Shown: one piece after another, positions 1 to 8,510 of the stretch
Position numbering within the stretch: the first letter of the stretch is position 1
Layout of the letters: each line of letters begins with the position of its first letter
Assembly: GCA_964632505.1 (NCBI GenBank)
Contig: CAZWCE010000043.1
Span: forward strand, 1 to 10,369
From: CAZWCE01 sp964632505
GTDB taxonomy: Bacteria; Planctomycetota; Planctomycetia; Pirellulales; Thermoguttaceae
Reading direction: 5' to 3'
Length of the DNA stretch: 10,369 nucleotides
Notes under the pieces: model-generated
Databases searched by the model: none
What the model saw: the letters and a program-made list of their open reading frames with translations, nothing else
What the model was told of the DNA's origin: nothing
Translations under genes and position numbers: made by a program

Positions 1-36
1 ACTTCCTGATGCAAGTCCTTACCGGCAAAGGAACTT

Positions 37-53
37 AGTGTGCGCTGGCCCTG
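37..53 (+). repeat. 17-bp motif with an inverted near-copy at the far end of the window
   Basis: AGTGTGCGCTGG followed by CCCTG. On the minus strand at 10318-10334 the same 12 bases are followed by GCCTG, so 16 of 17 positions agree. This copy is just past the stop of the oxidoreductase gene. A match of this size could arise by chance in 10 kb, so repeat status is tentative. Confidence 0.35.
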
Positions 54-102
54 CCTCCGGGACGTGCTTCGACCAAACGTCCTCCAGGTTTTCCATAAAA
101 GC

Positions 103-1362
103 TTACGCCATTTCGATGGACTGTTGTTGGTAATCGAACAAGGCGGTCTTGCTCTGCTGATGTGAGAGAATGCCCATCGAAAGCGGGGCCTGCACACGAA
201 CGGCCAGTTCGATGGAACAGGCCGGCTGTTCGCGCGTGCGGATGCACTCGAGCAGGTTTTTCCAGAGTTTCGAGGTGTCCCCCTGCCCCTTCCAAGACAG
301 GAAGATCTCTTCCTTGCCCTTGGCGAAGGGGACGATGCGGATCCCTTTCCCCTTCCCTCCCTGCAGCATCGGCCAACTGATGATCCCGTCGGTTCCGCGA
401 ATCACGGTATCGGAGGGAACGTGATTCGAGAGAGAATTCATCATGACGACCGAAGGGCCATCCGGGTAATCGGCGATGATGTTGCATTGGTCGGGAACCT
501 CCCGGTCGTACTGGAAAGTGCCGCCCCCTCCGAAGACGCGTTCCGGGAAGTCGAGATCGAGCAAACAGAAGATGGGGGTAAATGTGTGCACCAACAGGTC
601 GGTCGCCGGTCCCCCGGCATAATCCCAATACATGCGCCATTGGAAGAATCGGGAAACCGAAAAGGGAACTTTTGGAGCATCACCGAGGAATCGTTCCCAG
701 AGGAGGTCCGGCCCCGGTTTCGCCTGGACATCGGGAATGTGCATGCGTTCCCCCCAGTCGCCGCGTCGAAAGTAGGCGCATTCCACATGGACCGGCTTGC
801 CGATGATGCCGTCTTCGATCATCTTCCGCACATCCGGATAATTCTCATCGGCCATGTGCTGTGTTCCTACCTGCACCAGCCGACCTTTCTCATTGGCCAC
901 TTGCTCCATCTTCTTGGCCAGATCGAATTGATTCCAGTGCGTGAGCGGCTTTTCGCAATAGACATCTTTTCCGGCATTCATCGCATCAATCGATTGTGGA
1001 GCATGATGCCGGTCGGGCGAGGCGATACAGACCACGTCGACATCCGGATTCTCAAGCAGCTCCTCGTGCTTCATGTACATCTTGGTGTTTCCGGTTCTCG
1101 CACTGGCCTCCTCCAACCGGGGGCGATACACGTCGCAAACCGCCACTGGTTGGGCAATGCCCTGCTCTTGGAACTGATTGACGATATTCATATGAGCGCG
1201 ACTGCGTCCTCCCGTACCGATGAAGCCGACGCCGATACGATCGTTGGCCCCCTTCGCTTGCTGAGCTAGGATTTCGAACCGGGGCGTGAACGCCGCGGCG
1301 GCGCTCGTTGCGACCCCCGCGGTTTTCAGAAAATCACGGCGGCTTGCATTCTTCTGGGACAT
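103..1362 (-). CDS. Tat-exported Gfo/Idh/MocA family oxidoreductase
   Basis: A 419-residue NAD(P)-dependent sugar dehydrogenase-type protein. Residues 7-13 (SRRDFLK) form a twin-arginine signal followed by an alanine-rich hydrophobic stretch (14-25), so export across the inner membrane by the Tat route is likely, with cofactor loaded before export. The Rossmann fold begins at GVGFIGTGGRSRAH (44-57), with the glycine-rich nucleotide-binding loop. The family's conserved EKP motif is at 137-139 (YCEKP), where K138 is the expected catalytic lysine. Further on, D255 and H259 (in GGPATDLLVH) match the conserved D-x3-H of the C-terminal alpha/beta domain. The length fits planctomycete Tat-type members. 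The ATG at 1362 is chosen because AAGGAG (1370-1375) lies 7 nt upstream and because the twin-arginine motif follows directly. It is the last of four minus-strand genes, 372 bp after the M23/PKD gene. The substrate cannot be read from the sequence. The glycosidase neighbours suggest a sugar or sugar acid. Confidence 0.93.
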   Translation of the reverse strand: MSQKNASRRDFLKTAGVATSAAAAFTPRFEILAQQAKGANDRIGVGFIGTGGRSRAHMNIVNQFQEQGIAQPVAVCDVYRPRLEEASARTGNTKMYMKHEELLENPDVDVVCIASPDRHHAPQSIDAMNAGKDVYCEKPLTHWNQFDLAKKMEQVANEKGRLVQVGTQHMADENYPDVRKMIEDGIIGKPVHVECAYFRRGDWGERMHIPDVQAKPGPDLLWERFLGDAPKVPFSVSRFFQWRMYWDYAGGPATDLLVHTFTPIFCLLDLDFPERVFGGGGTFQYDREVPDQCNIIADYPDGPSVVMMNSLSNHVPSDTVIRGTDGIISWPMLQGGKGKGIRIVPFAKGKEEIFLSWKGQGDTSKLWKNLLECIRTREQPACSIELAVRVQAPLSMGILSHQQSKTALFDYQQQSIEMA

Positions 1363-1369
1363 ATCTCTG

Positions 1370-1375
1370 CTCCTT
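1370..1375 (-). promoter_or_regulatory. Shine-Dalgarno site of the oxidoreductase gene
   Basis: AAGGAG on the minus strand, 7 nt before the ATG at 1362. It fixes the start of the oxidoreductase gene. Confidence 0.75.
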
Positions 1376-1488
1376 CTGGCAGTAGGGTCGGGAATCCGAA
1401 GGTATCCACGGAAGAGGACACGAGGAAACGCTTACCGACCATGGCGTCGGCGTTTCCCTCCGACAGGGGTGTCTTCTCCCAAAAAAAC

Positions 1489-1517
1489 ATCCTATGAGAA
1501 ATACTTGCCTTGAGCAA
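1489..1517 (-). promoter_or_regulatory. Possible sigma70-type promoter of the oxidoreductase gene
   Basis: On the minus strand, a TTGCTC -35 box (1512-1517) and a TAGGAT -10 box (1489-1494) are separated by 17 nt. The -10 box matches consensus at 4 of 6 positions and the -35 at 3 of 6. Transcription would start near 1482, giving a leader of about 120 nt. The 372-bp gap in front of this gene is the largest in the cluster, so a private promoter is plausible. The match is weak and could be chance. Confidence 0.3.
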
Positions 1518-1734
1518 GGAAAAAAGGGTATCATCCACTTCCCTGGTCGCATAACGCGTGCCCCTGGAGCGGCCCCCCTACGCACCGGGGCGGTGGGCCT
1601 TTCCGGTGGTCCCCCTCCATTCGCTGGCCGAGGTGGAGCAGATGCTCCTTATGGTGTTCGATCCCGGCGGCTTGCGGTCGTTTGGTTCCCTTTTTGTCTG
1701 TCGATATGCACTCGACGACAAACAGGACTCCAAG

Positions 1735-3861
1735 TCATTCGTCGTTTCGGCGGCCGATTTCCCCGGCGGGCGCGATGCGGCGGAAACGGACGGCATCGGC
1801 GACGACCAAGCCCCGAGCATTTTTCGTTTCTATCTGTACATAACCATCCGTACCTTCGGAAAAGTCGAACGTGCCGATATGCCGCGATTCGAGCGGTTCC
1901 ATCCAGATGGTTTCCTCTCCAGCACGATGTTTCACGCGAACACGAAACCGTACACTTTCGGGGCACTGCTCGGTCGGGCGAAACGGCGTCGTCTCCGTGA
2001 AAGCAACGTCGTAACGTCCCTCCGCCAAATCGGGAGTAAAACGAACGAAGGCATCCTCCGCATGGAGTCCCCCGGCCACCAGAAACGTTTCACGATAGCC
2101 TTTCGGCCAGCGTCCGTGAAATCTGGGAGCGACCCAGAACCATGGCGTGCGACGGCAACCAGGATCGTTCTGGTCGACCACCACCTCGGTCGAGGGCGCA
2201 TGGGGTGGAGTGGTCAGTTCGATTTGAAACTCTTGAACAGGATTGATCGCCCCGGGGCAGGTGACCACAACTCGGGCATGATAACAGCCGGCGCGGGCTC
2301 TCAACTTTCGGGCATTGGCCGTGACGTCGATCCACTGCTGATTTCCTTCCCCTTGAAGTTCCGCTTCGGCCCAACCGTATCCTTCCAGATATTCGACTCT
2401 GCAATTCGCCTTCGATAATGTTCCTCGGCCGATGTTTTCCAGAAGAATACGTTTCGCGGGAGGTTTCGGCGAGCGAGCAGGTCGGGCCGTGAAATGCACG
2501 GTATGGGGCAAAAAGCGGATTGAAGAACCGTAAACATCCATCGCTTCGACGGAACGGCGCTGAAACGAAGCCGAATCGTTGGAGGCGAGCACCAGGGCCG
2601 GTTGTTCGACAGGATGCCCCGAAACCGTGAGATGGTGCGTTGTGCGATCTTTTCGTGTTCCATCATCGACGACCAGCGTGACGGGATAAATGCCCGGGGC
2701 GATAAATATATGTGAGGGCGATTCCCCCCGGGCGAATCCTCCATCGCCGAAAGTCCAGTAGTAGGAAAGGCCGTTCCCGGTGGGACCCGGTCGAGAAGAT
2801 TTCGCAGAAAAGGAGACGGCTTGGCCCGTCTTCGCTGGAGAGAGGGGGGCTATTTTCGCTTCGATCGCACTGCCTCGTTTACGATTGTTTTCAAAAATCT
2901 GCCAGAAGAGGATCCAGGGATCGAGCAGGATCTCTTCCCCTTGCTCTCCATCATCGAATGCTTCGTTCACTTTGAAGACGAAATGGGAATGGGCGTGGGA
3001 GCCGGTCAGCACGCCTGCCGCCACGGCATAATGCGTGTTCTGCGGAACAGGCGTATGCTGGGGAACAAGCAGTCGGGTGATGTGGTGCGACTGCAAGGTC
3101 CACTGCTGTCCATTTTTCCATTCTCTGATTCCACGCCACCGATTGTTATTGTGCCCTTGCGCGAGTGAATTGAAATAGAAATTCTCATCGAAACCGATCG
3201 GGGCCCAAAGCGGCGTCCCGATCGGCATGTTGACATCGAGCCCGCCGTGCAAGTCGGCTCCGAAATAGGTGCCCATCCATACGTCATCGCCATTGTAGCT
3301 TTGGTGGACATCGATGAAGTTCTCCGCATTGGGATACCAGGGACGAAGCTCTTCCTCCTCGCAAATCGAGAGAGTGGCATCGGTGATGGCGAACCGGGCA
3401 TCTTTTTTCGGCACGCAAGCGCCATGGTTTTCATTGAAAAACCGACCGATTTTACGAACTCCATCGAACCAGATCCGCATGCCGTCGATCTCGTACGGCT
3501 CGTAGAAAGATTGCTGTACGGGAACGAACCGGACCATCGTCATCGGCTGTCCATCAATCAACATATCGGCCTGGAAACGATAAATCGTTCCTCCGCCGGG
3601 AAACCCTTTTTTCATCTCCTCGAGATTCGTCAGGACGATCTCCACCGAGGTGCCCTGGAGCTCCAACGTCCGAACTTGGCCGTTTTTCAAGGTGTATCGC
3701 AAGGCATCACCGTGATTCATCTCCACCGCCGTGAGGGTCGAAGAAGCTTCGCGGTGGAGTATTTCGGCTCGTGCGGCGGGGAAGAAGCCGGCGGATGCAA
3801 GAGTGAGCAACAAGACCACCAAAAGAATAGTTCGTGGGACCGGATGCGGCAGACGGGACAT
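1735..3861 (-). CDS. Secreted protein with M23 (LytM)-like, PKD and golvesin-type C-terminal domains
   Basis: A 708-residue exported protein. Residues 1-32 form a signal peptide: basic start, hydrophobic core at about 11-25, likely cleavage after ARA. The N-terminal part (33-190) is unrecognised. Residues 198-297 look like an M23/LytM metallopeptidase core. HGGLD (205-209) matches the HxGxD zinc motif, and GSHAHSHF (287-294) supplies the second HxH motif (H291, H293). Between these lies an insertion longer than in a minimal M23 domain. Residues 333-414 form a PKD beta-sandwich with the typical W-x-F-G-D-G (YYWTFGDGG, 367-375). Residues 420-555 look like further beta-sandwich. Residues 556-697 resemble the golvesin/xanthan-lyase C-terminal domain: VVDQNDPG near its start, a GRYDVAF strand, and a closing VVADAVRFRR. 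The protein probably cuts or binds cell-wall peptide, or binds an extracellular polymer. The M23 assignment rests on motifs alone, so activity is unproven. The ATG at 3861 has AAGGAG 7 nt upstream (3869-3874). Confidence 0.88.
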   Translation of the reverse strand: MSRLPHPVPRTILLVVLLLTLASAGFFPAARAEILHREASSTLTAVEMNHGDALRYTLKNGQVRTLELQGTSVEIVLTNLEEMKKGFPGGGTIYRFQADMLIDGQPMTMVRFVPVQQSFYEPYEIDGMRIWFDGVRKIGRFFNENHGACVPKKDARFAITDATLSICEEEELRPWYPNAENFIDVHQSYNGDDVWMGTYFGADLHGGLDVNMPIGTPLWAPIGFDENFYFNSLAQGHNNNRWRGIREWKNGQQWTLQSHHITRLLVPQHTPVPQNTHYAVAAGVLTGSHAHSHFVFKVNEAFDDGEQGEEILLDPWILFWQIFENNRKRGSAIEAKIAPLSPAKTGQAVSFSAKSSRPGPTGNGLSYYWTFGDGGFARGESPSHIFIAPGIYPVTLVVDDGTRKDRTTHHLTVSGHPVEQPALVLASNDSASFQRRSVEAMDVYGSSIRFLPHTVHFTARPARSPKPPAKRILLENIGRGTLSKANCRVEYLEGYGWAEAELQGEGNQQWIDVTANARKLRARAGCYHARVVVTCPGAINPVQEFQIELTTPPHAPSTEVVVDQNDPGCRRTPWFWVAPRFHGRWPKGYRETFLVAGGLHAEDAFVRFTPDLAEGRYDVAFTETTPFRPTEQCPESVRFRVRVKHRAGEETIWMEPLESRHIGTFDFSEGTDGYVQIETKNARGLVVADAVRFRRIAPAGEIGRRNDE

Positions 3862-3868
3862 GTTTCTT

Positions 3869-3874
3869 CTCCTT
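3869..3874 (-). promoter_or_regulatory. Shine-Dalgarno site of the M23/PKD gene
   Basis: AAGGAG on the minus strand, 7 nt before the ATG at 3861. It supports that start over later methionines and keeps the full signal peptide. Confidence 0.75.
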
Positions 3875-3903
3875 GGAGATAACTATTGAGCGTCGCATCG
3901 ATA

Positions 3904-3939
3904 GTGAACCCCGGGCGAACAGCGAGAGCCCGGCCTCAC
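3904..3939 (-). other. GC-rich hairpin between the GH9 pseudogene and the M23/PKD gene
   Basis: The arms GTGA (3904-3907) with TCAC (3936-3939), and CCGGGC (3911-3916) with GCCCGG (3928-3933), fold into a stem with an 11-nt loop. There is no T-run on either strand, so it is not a standard intrinsic terminator. It lies about 30 nt upstream of the AAGGAG of the M23/PKD gene. It could act as an mRNA-processing or stabilising stem. That role is inference. Confidence 0.35.
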
Positions 3940-3968
3940 GGGCGTCACTGCATGAACCGAGGGGTCAC

Positions 3969-3992
3969 TGCTTATGCGAACATGAATAAATT
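3969..3992 (+). repeat. 24-bp imperfect direct repeat, copy A
   Basis: The core TGCTTATGCGAACA is followed by TGAATAAATT. Copy B at 8995-9018 has the same core followed by AGAATACATT, in the same orientation, so 22 of 24 positions agree. Copy A begins 48 bp past the in-frame end of the GH9 remnant (4040). The two copies bracket the GH9 and GH140 genes. Confidence 0.6.
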
Positions 3993-4039
3993 CCGGCATT
4001 CTAGGATTTCATATGGGCGGTACTGGGATTGAACCAAGA

Positions 4040-6629
4040 TTAAGGGGCTGCGGGGAGTTCCTCGCGCGCGGCCAGATAGCCCCAGTAGAAGGAGGTGGGG
4101 GCCAAGGTCTGGTGAACGGTATATTCGTTGGTCGCCGGCCAGTTGCCCAGGTCGAAGTAGGATTCGGCGCTGGGCCAGCTTCGACTGTCGGGAATCGTCG
4201 TTTTGTTGAGGAACCAGGTGGGACCCAATTCCATGCCGATCCGGGCCCGTTTTACTCGCCGATTTCCAATCGAGCAATTCCAGGTGCTCCCAGGTGGCAA
4301 CGAGATGCTGACTCCGACGGTCCCAGTCGCCGGCGTCCATGTAACCTCCCCAGGCATCGGGACAGGTTTTCCAGTCCGAGACCGGTACGTCTTCTTGAAT
4401 TATCTTGCGAAGTTCCGCTTCGACGGAGGCCGCCTCTCCCGACCAGAATGTCCGTTCGAGTTGATAGATGACCGTGTCGTCTCCGGGGTGCATCGGTCGG
4501 GGGCGTTCGTAATCGGTGAACGGAGGTCCGAGCGCGATGCCGCTTCGATGCGAGAGAAAGCCGTGCATCGAGGTCTTGAAAGCTTGCTTCCAAACGTTTT
4601 CGGCAATCGGAAACGGAAGGCTGCTGCCGATCTCCGGGATAAGAACGCGATAGCGGCCCGGTCTTCGGAAGTCGGAAAAATCGAGATGGTAGACGTTCAT
4701 TTGCGTATGATTTTTATCGCCGCGGATCGATTCGATGCGGTCGGCCGAAAAATGGAGTCGAACCGGACCGGAAAAGACGCTTTCGCCGGTCGCCTCGTCG
4801 ATCAGTTCAAACTCTTCAAAGCGGAACGTGGTGCTGCCCCCGGTTCCCCGCCAGAGAGAAAGAAAGGCCCGCTTCATCGGATCGTCGGGCCGAAATCCGA
4901 TTTGCGAAACGTGGATCGCCTCGGCCATCTGTTGCTTCGGCCGGTGCGTCCATTCGACTTGTTTCTGCCGGGTATTGATGCCGATCAGGTCAATCGTATA
5001 TTTGGCGTCCTGGACAAGCTGTTTCCCGGCCGGGAGCTTCAGATAAACATGATACCGGACCGATCGGTCGTTGCCGGCCACACCGATCGGTTTGCTCTTG
5101 AGGTGGACCTCCGCCGGGACCGCCGGCTCGGGAAGACCTCCCTTCGGAGAAGAGATGCGGTAGGCCGGTGCCTGATCGACCGTTTCGATGCTCAACGCTT
5201 CCCCGGAATACAGAGGGCCGGGCGAAATCATGTTCTCGTTGACCACGTAACTGCCGAGCCGCCGAAGCTTCGCGTTCTCATTTCCCTCTTCTTTTCGCAG
5301 CACGACGCGCCCCTTGGGAGCGAGCACCACTTGGCCGTTTTCCCGGCAAAGAACTTCAGGGGTATTCTTTTCCGGGACGATCTGGTCGCCTGATTGCTCC
5401 TGATAAGGATATTGCTTCCGAGGCGTCACGCGCCCCGCTTCGATGACCAACTCGATCGTATCCTCGGTGGCGGCCCCGATGCGCGTGATATTGGGACCAT
5501 CTTCCGGATGCGGTGCGTCGTTCAGAAGTCGCTTGATGGCGGCCAGGCGTGCCTCTTCTTGGCGGCGTTCTCGTTCGAGTTGCTCGGCGAGCTGTTCCCG
5601 GTAGGCCGCTCGCCGGGCCCGCATCGAGTCGTCGGGGGGAGTCAGGACGATTTTGTCGAGCCAGACATCGACCTTTTCGGGCTTCCAATCCCCTTGAATC
5701 TGAAAGAGTTTGATCGCCGAAGGGTCGAAGTTGGTGTCCGGTTCGCCTGCCACCTTCGGCGAAATCGCCAGGGCATGTTCCGGCTGCAGTGCCGTGAACG
5801 TTTCGGAGTTCGCTTGTTCGAGGGAGTAGCTGAAGGTGCGTTTTCCTTCGTTTCCCGAATCGAGGATGAGATTGAGGCAACTCGCCCGGTTTTCCTTCCC
5901 CAGCTTTGCCCAGAGAACCGGCGTATGAGAGGGCATGGAACTCAAATCGAGCGACTTGAGGAATCCGACCCCTCCTTTACCATTCTCTCCAGCGATGTGG
6001 GCGATGCCGTCCTCGATGTCGACTCGATCTTCGAAAGACAGAAAGCTATAAGAATAACTTTGAGAAAAATCGGTGATGATCGGGGAAGGCTGGATCGAAT
6101 CGGCCGGGAGGAATTTCAGATCATCGACCCAGACCTTTCCCTCACCGTGGATCAAGAGAACAAGCAGGAGATCCTCCGCCTCTCGGGGAATACGTGCTGT
6201 CGCTTCGAACTTCTTCCATTCGACGATCCGCGGAAAGACGATCAGCTCTTGCCAGCTATCTTTGACTCCCGGACTGATCAACGCGAGTGCGGCGAAATCG
6301 ACGTTGCCGTCGCTCTTGACAAGACCCGAAAAACCTACGCGATTGCCGGGCGTGAAATCCTCAATTCTCTGGGCGATCGTCCCGTTCCGTACCGGCCCGT
6401 CGACCGACTCCAGGCAAAGCGACGCCGAGGCGCTGGCGAAATGGTCGGTGTCGCGAAACGCTCGGACCTTTCCTTCATCGCACTCGGCCTTTTGCCAACC
6501 GCTGGGAATGGTTTCTCCCTGGCTAAAACTGCCGTTGGTCAGAAGAGGAACTTCCGCCATCACCAAAGCGGAAAAGCAGAGCGTCGCGAGAACGAACGCT
6601 GGAGCAAAGACACCATGATGTTTGACCAT
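4040..6629 (-). pseudogene. GH9 (cellulase-type) multidomain glycoside hydrolase, disrupted by an internal deletion and frame change
   Basis: GH9 enzymes cleave beta-glucans by inversion. Numbered from the ATG at 6629: signal peptide 1-25 (hydrophobic core, ends ALVMA); carbohydrate-binding-like beta-sandwich 26-174 (LLTNGSF start, VWVDDLKF end, CBM4/9-like); second sandwich about 180-332; charged, probably coiled-coil stretch 335-370 (EQLERERRQEEARLAAIKR); Ig-like cellulase N-terminal domain about 568-675 (IHVSQIGFRPDDPMKRAFL). The catalytic domain then starts and carries GGYMDAGDWD, with the DAGD aspartates encoded at 4337-4326. After ATWEHLELLDW (about 4281) the frame fails. The GH9 C-terminus continues in another frame: a YFDLGNWPATNEYTVHQT segment whose NE glutamate (4124-4126) is the expected catalytic acid, then LAPTSFYWGYLAA and a stop at 4040-4042. 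Only about 70 codons separate DAGD from NE, where the family has roughly 350. Much of the barrel is therefore gone and activity is not expected. Read without the frame change, the upstream frame runs on as non-homologous sequence to 3972. An upstream TTG at 6797 would also be in frame, but the signal peptide favours 6629. Confidence 0.85.
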
Positions 6630-6679
6630 GAACACAAACCCCATGCTTCGGGAATGACGGAGCGGTACCCCAAAAATTG

Positions 6680-6707
6680 TTGATACCCACACCATGGATG
6701 ATACCAA
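6680..6707 (-). promoter_or_regulatory. Weak promoter candidate upstream of the GH9 gene
   Basis: On the minus strand, TTGGTA (6702-6707) and TATCAA (6680-6685) are separated by 16 nt, each matching consensus at 4 of 6 positions. The start site would be near 6673, about 44 nt before the ATG at 6629. No clear Shine-Dalgarno precedes that ATG. The match is poor enough to be chance. Confidence 0.22.
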
Positions 6708-6747
6708 GAGAATGGTCCCAATGCCAGAGTTAACTCGGGCGAGGGAT

Positions 6748-8181
6748 TTAGCGATGGGTTCCCGGCGCGGGAAAACATTGGGAGGATTCGTCCACAACCA
6801 GGACCCAATCGTTGCCGACGGCCGGCGTCCCGGGGGGATCGAACTTCATTGTCTTTCGATTGCATGCTTCTCTTATTCGCTTCGCTTCTCCGGTCCGGGG
6901 ATCGAACCACCAGGTGGTGACGTTTTCGGCCAGTACCTCGGTCAGATCCAGTTCGAAAGATCGACCGTCGGGTGTGTACACCAATACATATCCGTCTCCG
7001 CGTGTCGCCTGGAGGTGATCGATGCCGTCTCCCGGATCGGTGACCAGGATCGACTGGGCGGGGCGGCGACTGAAAAACGGGCGACTCTCGATCAACTTCC
7101 GCAAGTACCCCATCTGCCGGGCACTCGAGGCGTCGAGGGCTTCATGCCATGGCTGGTCGGCGTTGAGAATCGACCGTCGGCTCGGGGCGTACATCTGCCA
7201 GATGCAGTTGTGGCCGTAAGTATGGCCGCATGCTCCGGCGAAAACCGCCCAGTAGGCGGAGCGCCGTGCGTGGTCCTCGTTTCCCGGTTTCATACCATCA
7301 AGAATGACGAGGCCGGGATAGGTCGTTTCCAGATCGATCACCGGTTTGATGGGACGTCGTTGATAGTCGCGTTCGATCATTTTCCAGTTCAGCACCCGAT
7401 CGCCGTGACTCGATTGAATCGAAGTGAAGTCGAGCCAACCATCTTCGTGGAAGAAGTCGGAAGCGTGCCCCGGCCCGGAAGTGTGGTAGGTCATCAGCAA
7501 TTCGCGGCCATCCTCCTTGCCGGCGAAGCCGATCGTTACGCCTTTGGCCATCGCACGCCAGATCGCCTGGGACTCCTTCGTCGGTGCGGCCCGGTCGCCA
7601 CCGATGATCCAAATGATGTTTGTGCGGTCGCGATAGCGGTGGCCGATGAATTCCCCGTATTTCCGGGCATTTTCCACATTGAAAATGCCATCGACGATCC
7701 CATTGGCCCAATGCGAGGTCACGTACCGCCCCCAGGTTGGGAGCAGGCCGACGTAGAGCCCTTTTTCCGCGGCCATATCGATGATTTCGTCGACGTGGTC
7801 CCAGTAATCGTTGCGCGGCCCCGGTTCGATGGCGGGCCGGGTGGGGTCCTTTTTGTCAACAAGTGGAACATGTCCGTAAGGGTTGGGATCGGTCAGGCCG
7901 TTCTGTTCGGCGAGCACCACTGCTTGGATGACGGTGAATCCTTTGGAGGCCCGGTCCTCGAGGTAACGATCAGCCTCCTCGCGATCCAACCGGTGAAACA
8001 GTTCCCAGGCGGTATCTCCGAGATAGAAAAAGGGCTCACCCTGCGCGGTCGCCAGAAAGCGTTGATTATCGCTCACTTGCAATTCAGGAAGAGGTTCGGC
8101 ACTCCGGCAAGACGAAATCGTCTTCGGAAAAGGAATGCCACATAAAACAAATCCCAGCAGAAGAACCGTTTTTGTTTTCAT
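6748..8181 (-). CDS. Secreted GH140-type (DUF4038, apiosidase-like) glycoside hydrolase with C-terminal collagen-binding-like domain
   Basis: A 477-residue exported hydrolase. The N-terminus (MKTKTVLLLGFVLCGIPF) is a signal peptide. ISSC near residue 25 would fit a lipobox, but a lysine lies just before it, so lipid attachment is uncertain. The DUF4038 TIM-barrel starts at QVSDNQRFLATAQGEPFF and contains the family hallmarks LGDTAWELFHRL, GLYVGLLPTWG, NIIWIIGGDR and AYWAVFAGACGHTYG. Characterised GH140 members use one Asp and one Glu. The best candidates here are D196 in GGDR and E285 in VIDLETTYPG. From about residue 385 a beta-rich domain with WWFDPRTGEA matches the collagen-binding-like domain usual at the C-terminus of this family. 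Known GH140 enzymes release apiose-linked side chains from rhamnogalacturonan-II. Whether that is the substrate here is inference. The ATG at 8181 is preferred over the adjacent in-frame TTG (8184) because GGAG lies 7 nt upstream of it. It is the first gene of the minus-strand cluster. Confidence 0.9.
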   Translation of the reverse strand: MKTKTVLLLGFVLCGIPFPKTISSCRSAEPLPELQVSDNQRFLATAQGEPFFYLGDTAWELFHRLDREEADRYLEDRASKGFTVIQAVVLAEQNGLTDPNPYGHVPLVDKKDPTRPAIEPGPRNDYWDHVDEIIDMAAEKGLYVGLLPTWGRYVTSHWANGIVDGIFNVENARKYGEFIGHRYRDRTNIIWIIGGDRAAPTKESQAIWRAMAKGVTIGFAGKEDGRELLMTYHTSGPGHASDFFHEDGWLDFTSIQSSHGDRVLNWKMIERDYQRRPIKPVIDLETTYPGLVILDGMKPGNEDHARRSAYWAVFAGACGHTYGHNCIWQMYAPSRRSILNADQPWHEALDASSARQMGYLRKLIESRPFFSRRPAQSILVTDPGDGIDHLQATRGDGYVLVYTPDGRSFELDLTEVLAENVTTWWFDPRTGEAKRIREACNRKTMKFDPPGTPAVGNDWVLVVDESSQCFPAPGTHR

Positions 8182-8184
8182 CAA

Positions 8185-8510
8185 TAGTCTCCGAATTATG
8201 GTGCATTGAAGAGTGACCGGAAAAGCACCCAGCGATTTTTCAGATTATACATCGCCTCTCCGGCGAGGTAAAGAAAAAGGAATCGCTCCTTCTTTCAGGA
8301 TCCGCGATTCCGATCTCTTCGACGACGAGATCAGGCCGGCCCCTGACCGAACAATGGAGACCCGTGGTGCAGCGGGATCAAGAAACGCGTCACGTTCATT
8401 GCCAGCGAATCTACCGGATCGCCTGAGTGAAGTCCACGATTTTGCACGTTCAGTCTTGATTAACGTACGAACGAGCGACTCAAGTCGCCTTTGGAAAAGG
8501 AGTAACGACG
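8185..8510. other. Intergenic region between divergent genes
   Basis: The region separates the minus-strand hydrolase cluster from small plus-strand genes. It carries the cluster promoter (8244-8272). At its right end is a short perfect stem (GCGAC 8475-8479, loop TCAA, GTCGC 8484-8488) just before the AAGGAG of the small ORF at 8511. The open frames on both strands here have no start signals and no recognisable protein features. Confidence 0.45.
8244..8272 (-). promoter_or_regulatory. Sigma70-type promoter of the glycoside hydrolase cluster
   Basis: On the minus strand, a perfect TATAAT -10 box (8244-8249) lies 17 nt from a TTTACC -35 box (8267-8272), which matches TTGACA at 4 of 6 positions. 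Transcription would start near 8237, giving a leader of about 56 nt to the GH140 ATG at 8181. This is the best promoter match in the window and points into the four-gene minus-strand run. No operator is obvious around it. Confidence 0.6.

Larger units (their letters stand above)
1363..1734. other. 372-bp intergenic region without a convincing gene
   Basis: This gap separates the M23/PKD gene from the oxidoreductase gene. It holds the ribosome binding site and a weak promoter candidate for the latter. It also holds a hairpin 12 bp after the upstream stop (arms TTTGTC 1693-1698 and GACAAA 1717-1722, plus inner TCGA pairs at 1701-1704 and 1712-1715). On the minus strand the hairpin is followed by an A-rich rather than a U-rich run, so it is not a canonical intrinsic terminator. 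Short open frames here have no start signals and look like chance. I recognise no RNA gene or riboswitch. Confidence 0.5.

Noticed and set aside
1693..1722. Hairpin just after the M23/PKD stop codon as a terminator
   Set aside because: In the minus-strand direction it is followed by AAAAAGGG rather than a U-run, and the stem is interrupted.
3944..3971. GTCACTGC repeated at 3944-3951 and 3964-3971 as a regulator binding site
   Set aside because: An 8-base repeat with 20-bp spacing is suggestive of helical phasing, but there are no other copies near promoters and no regulator gene in the window.
6694..8145. A 483-codon open frame on the plus strand, opposite the GH140 gene, and similar long frames at 421-1269, 1558-2418, 4203-5393 and 5394-6683
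   Set aside because: Each is antisense to a gene with clear family motifs. Their translations show no signal peptide or recognisable motif, and long antisense frames are expected in GC-rich DNA with strong codon bias.
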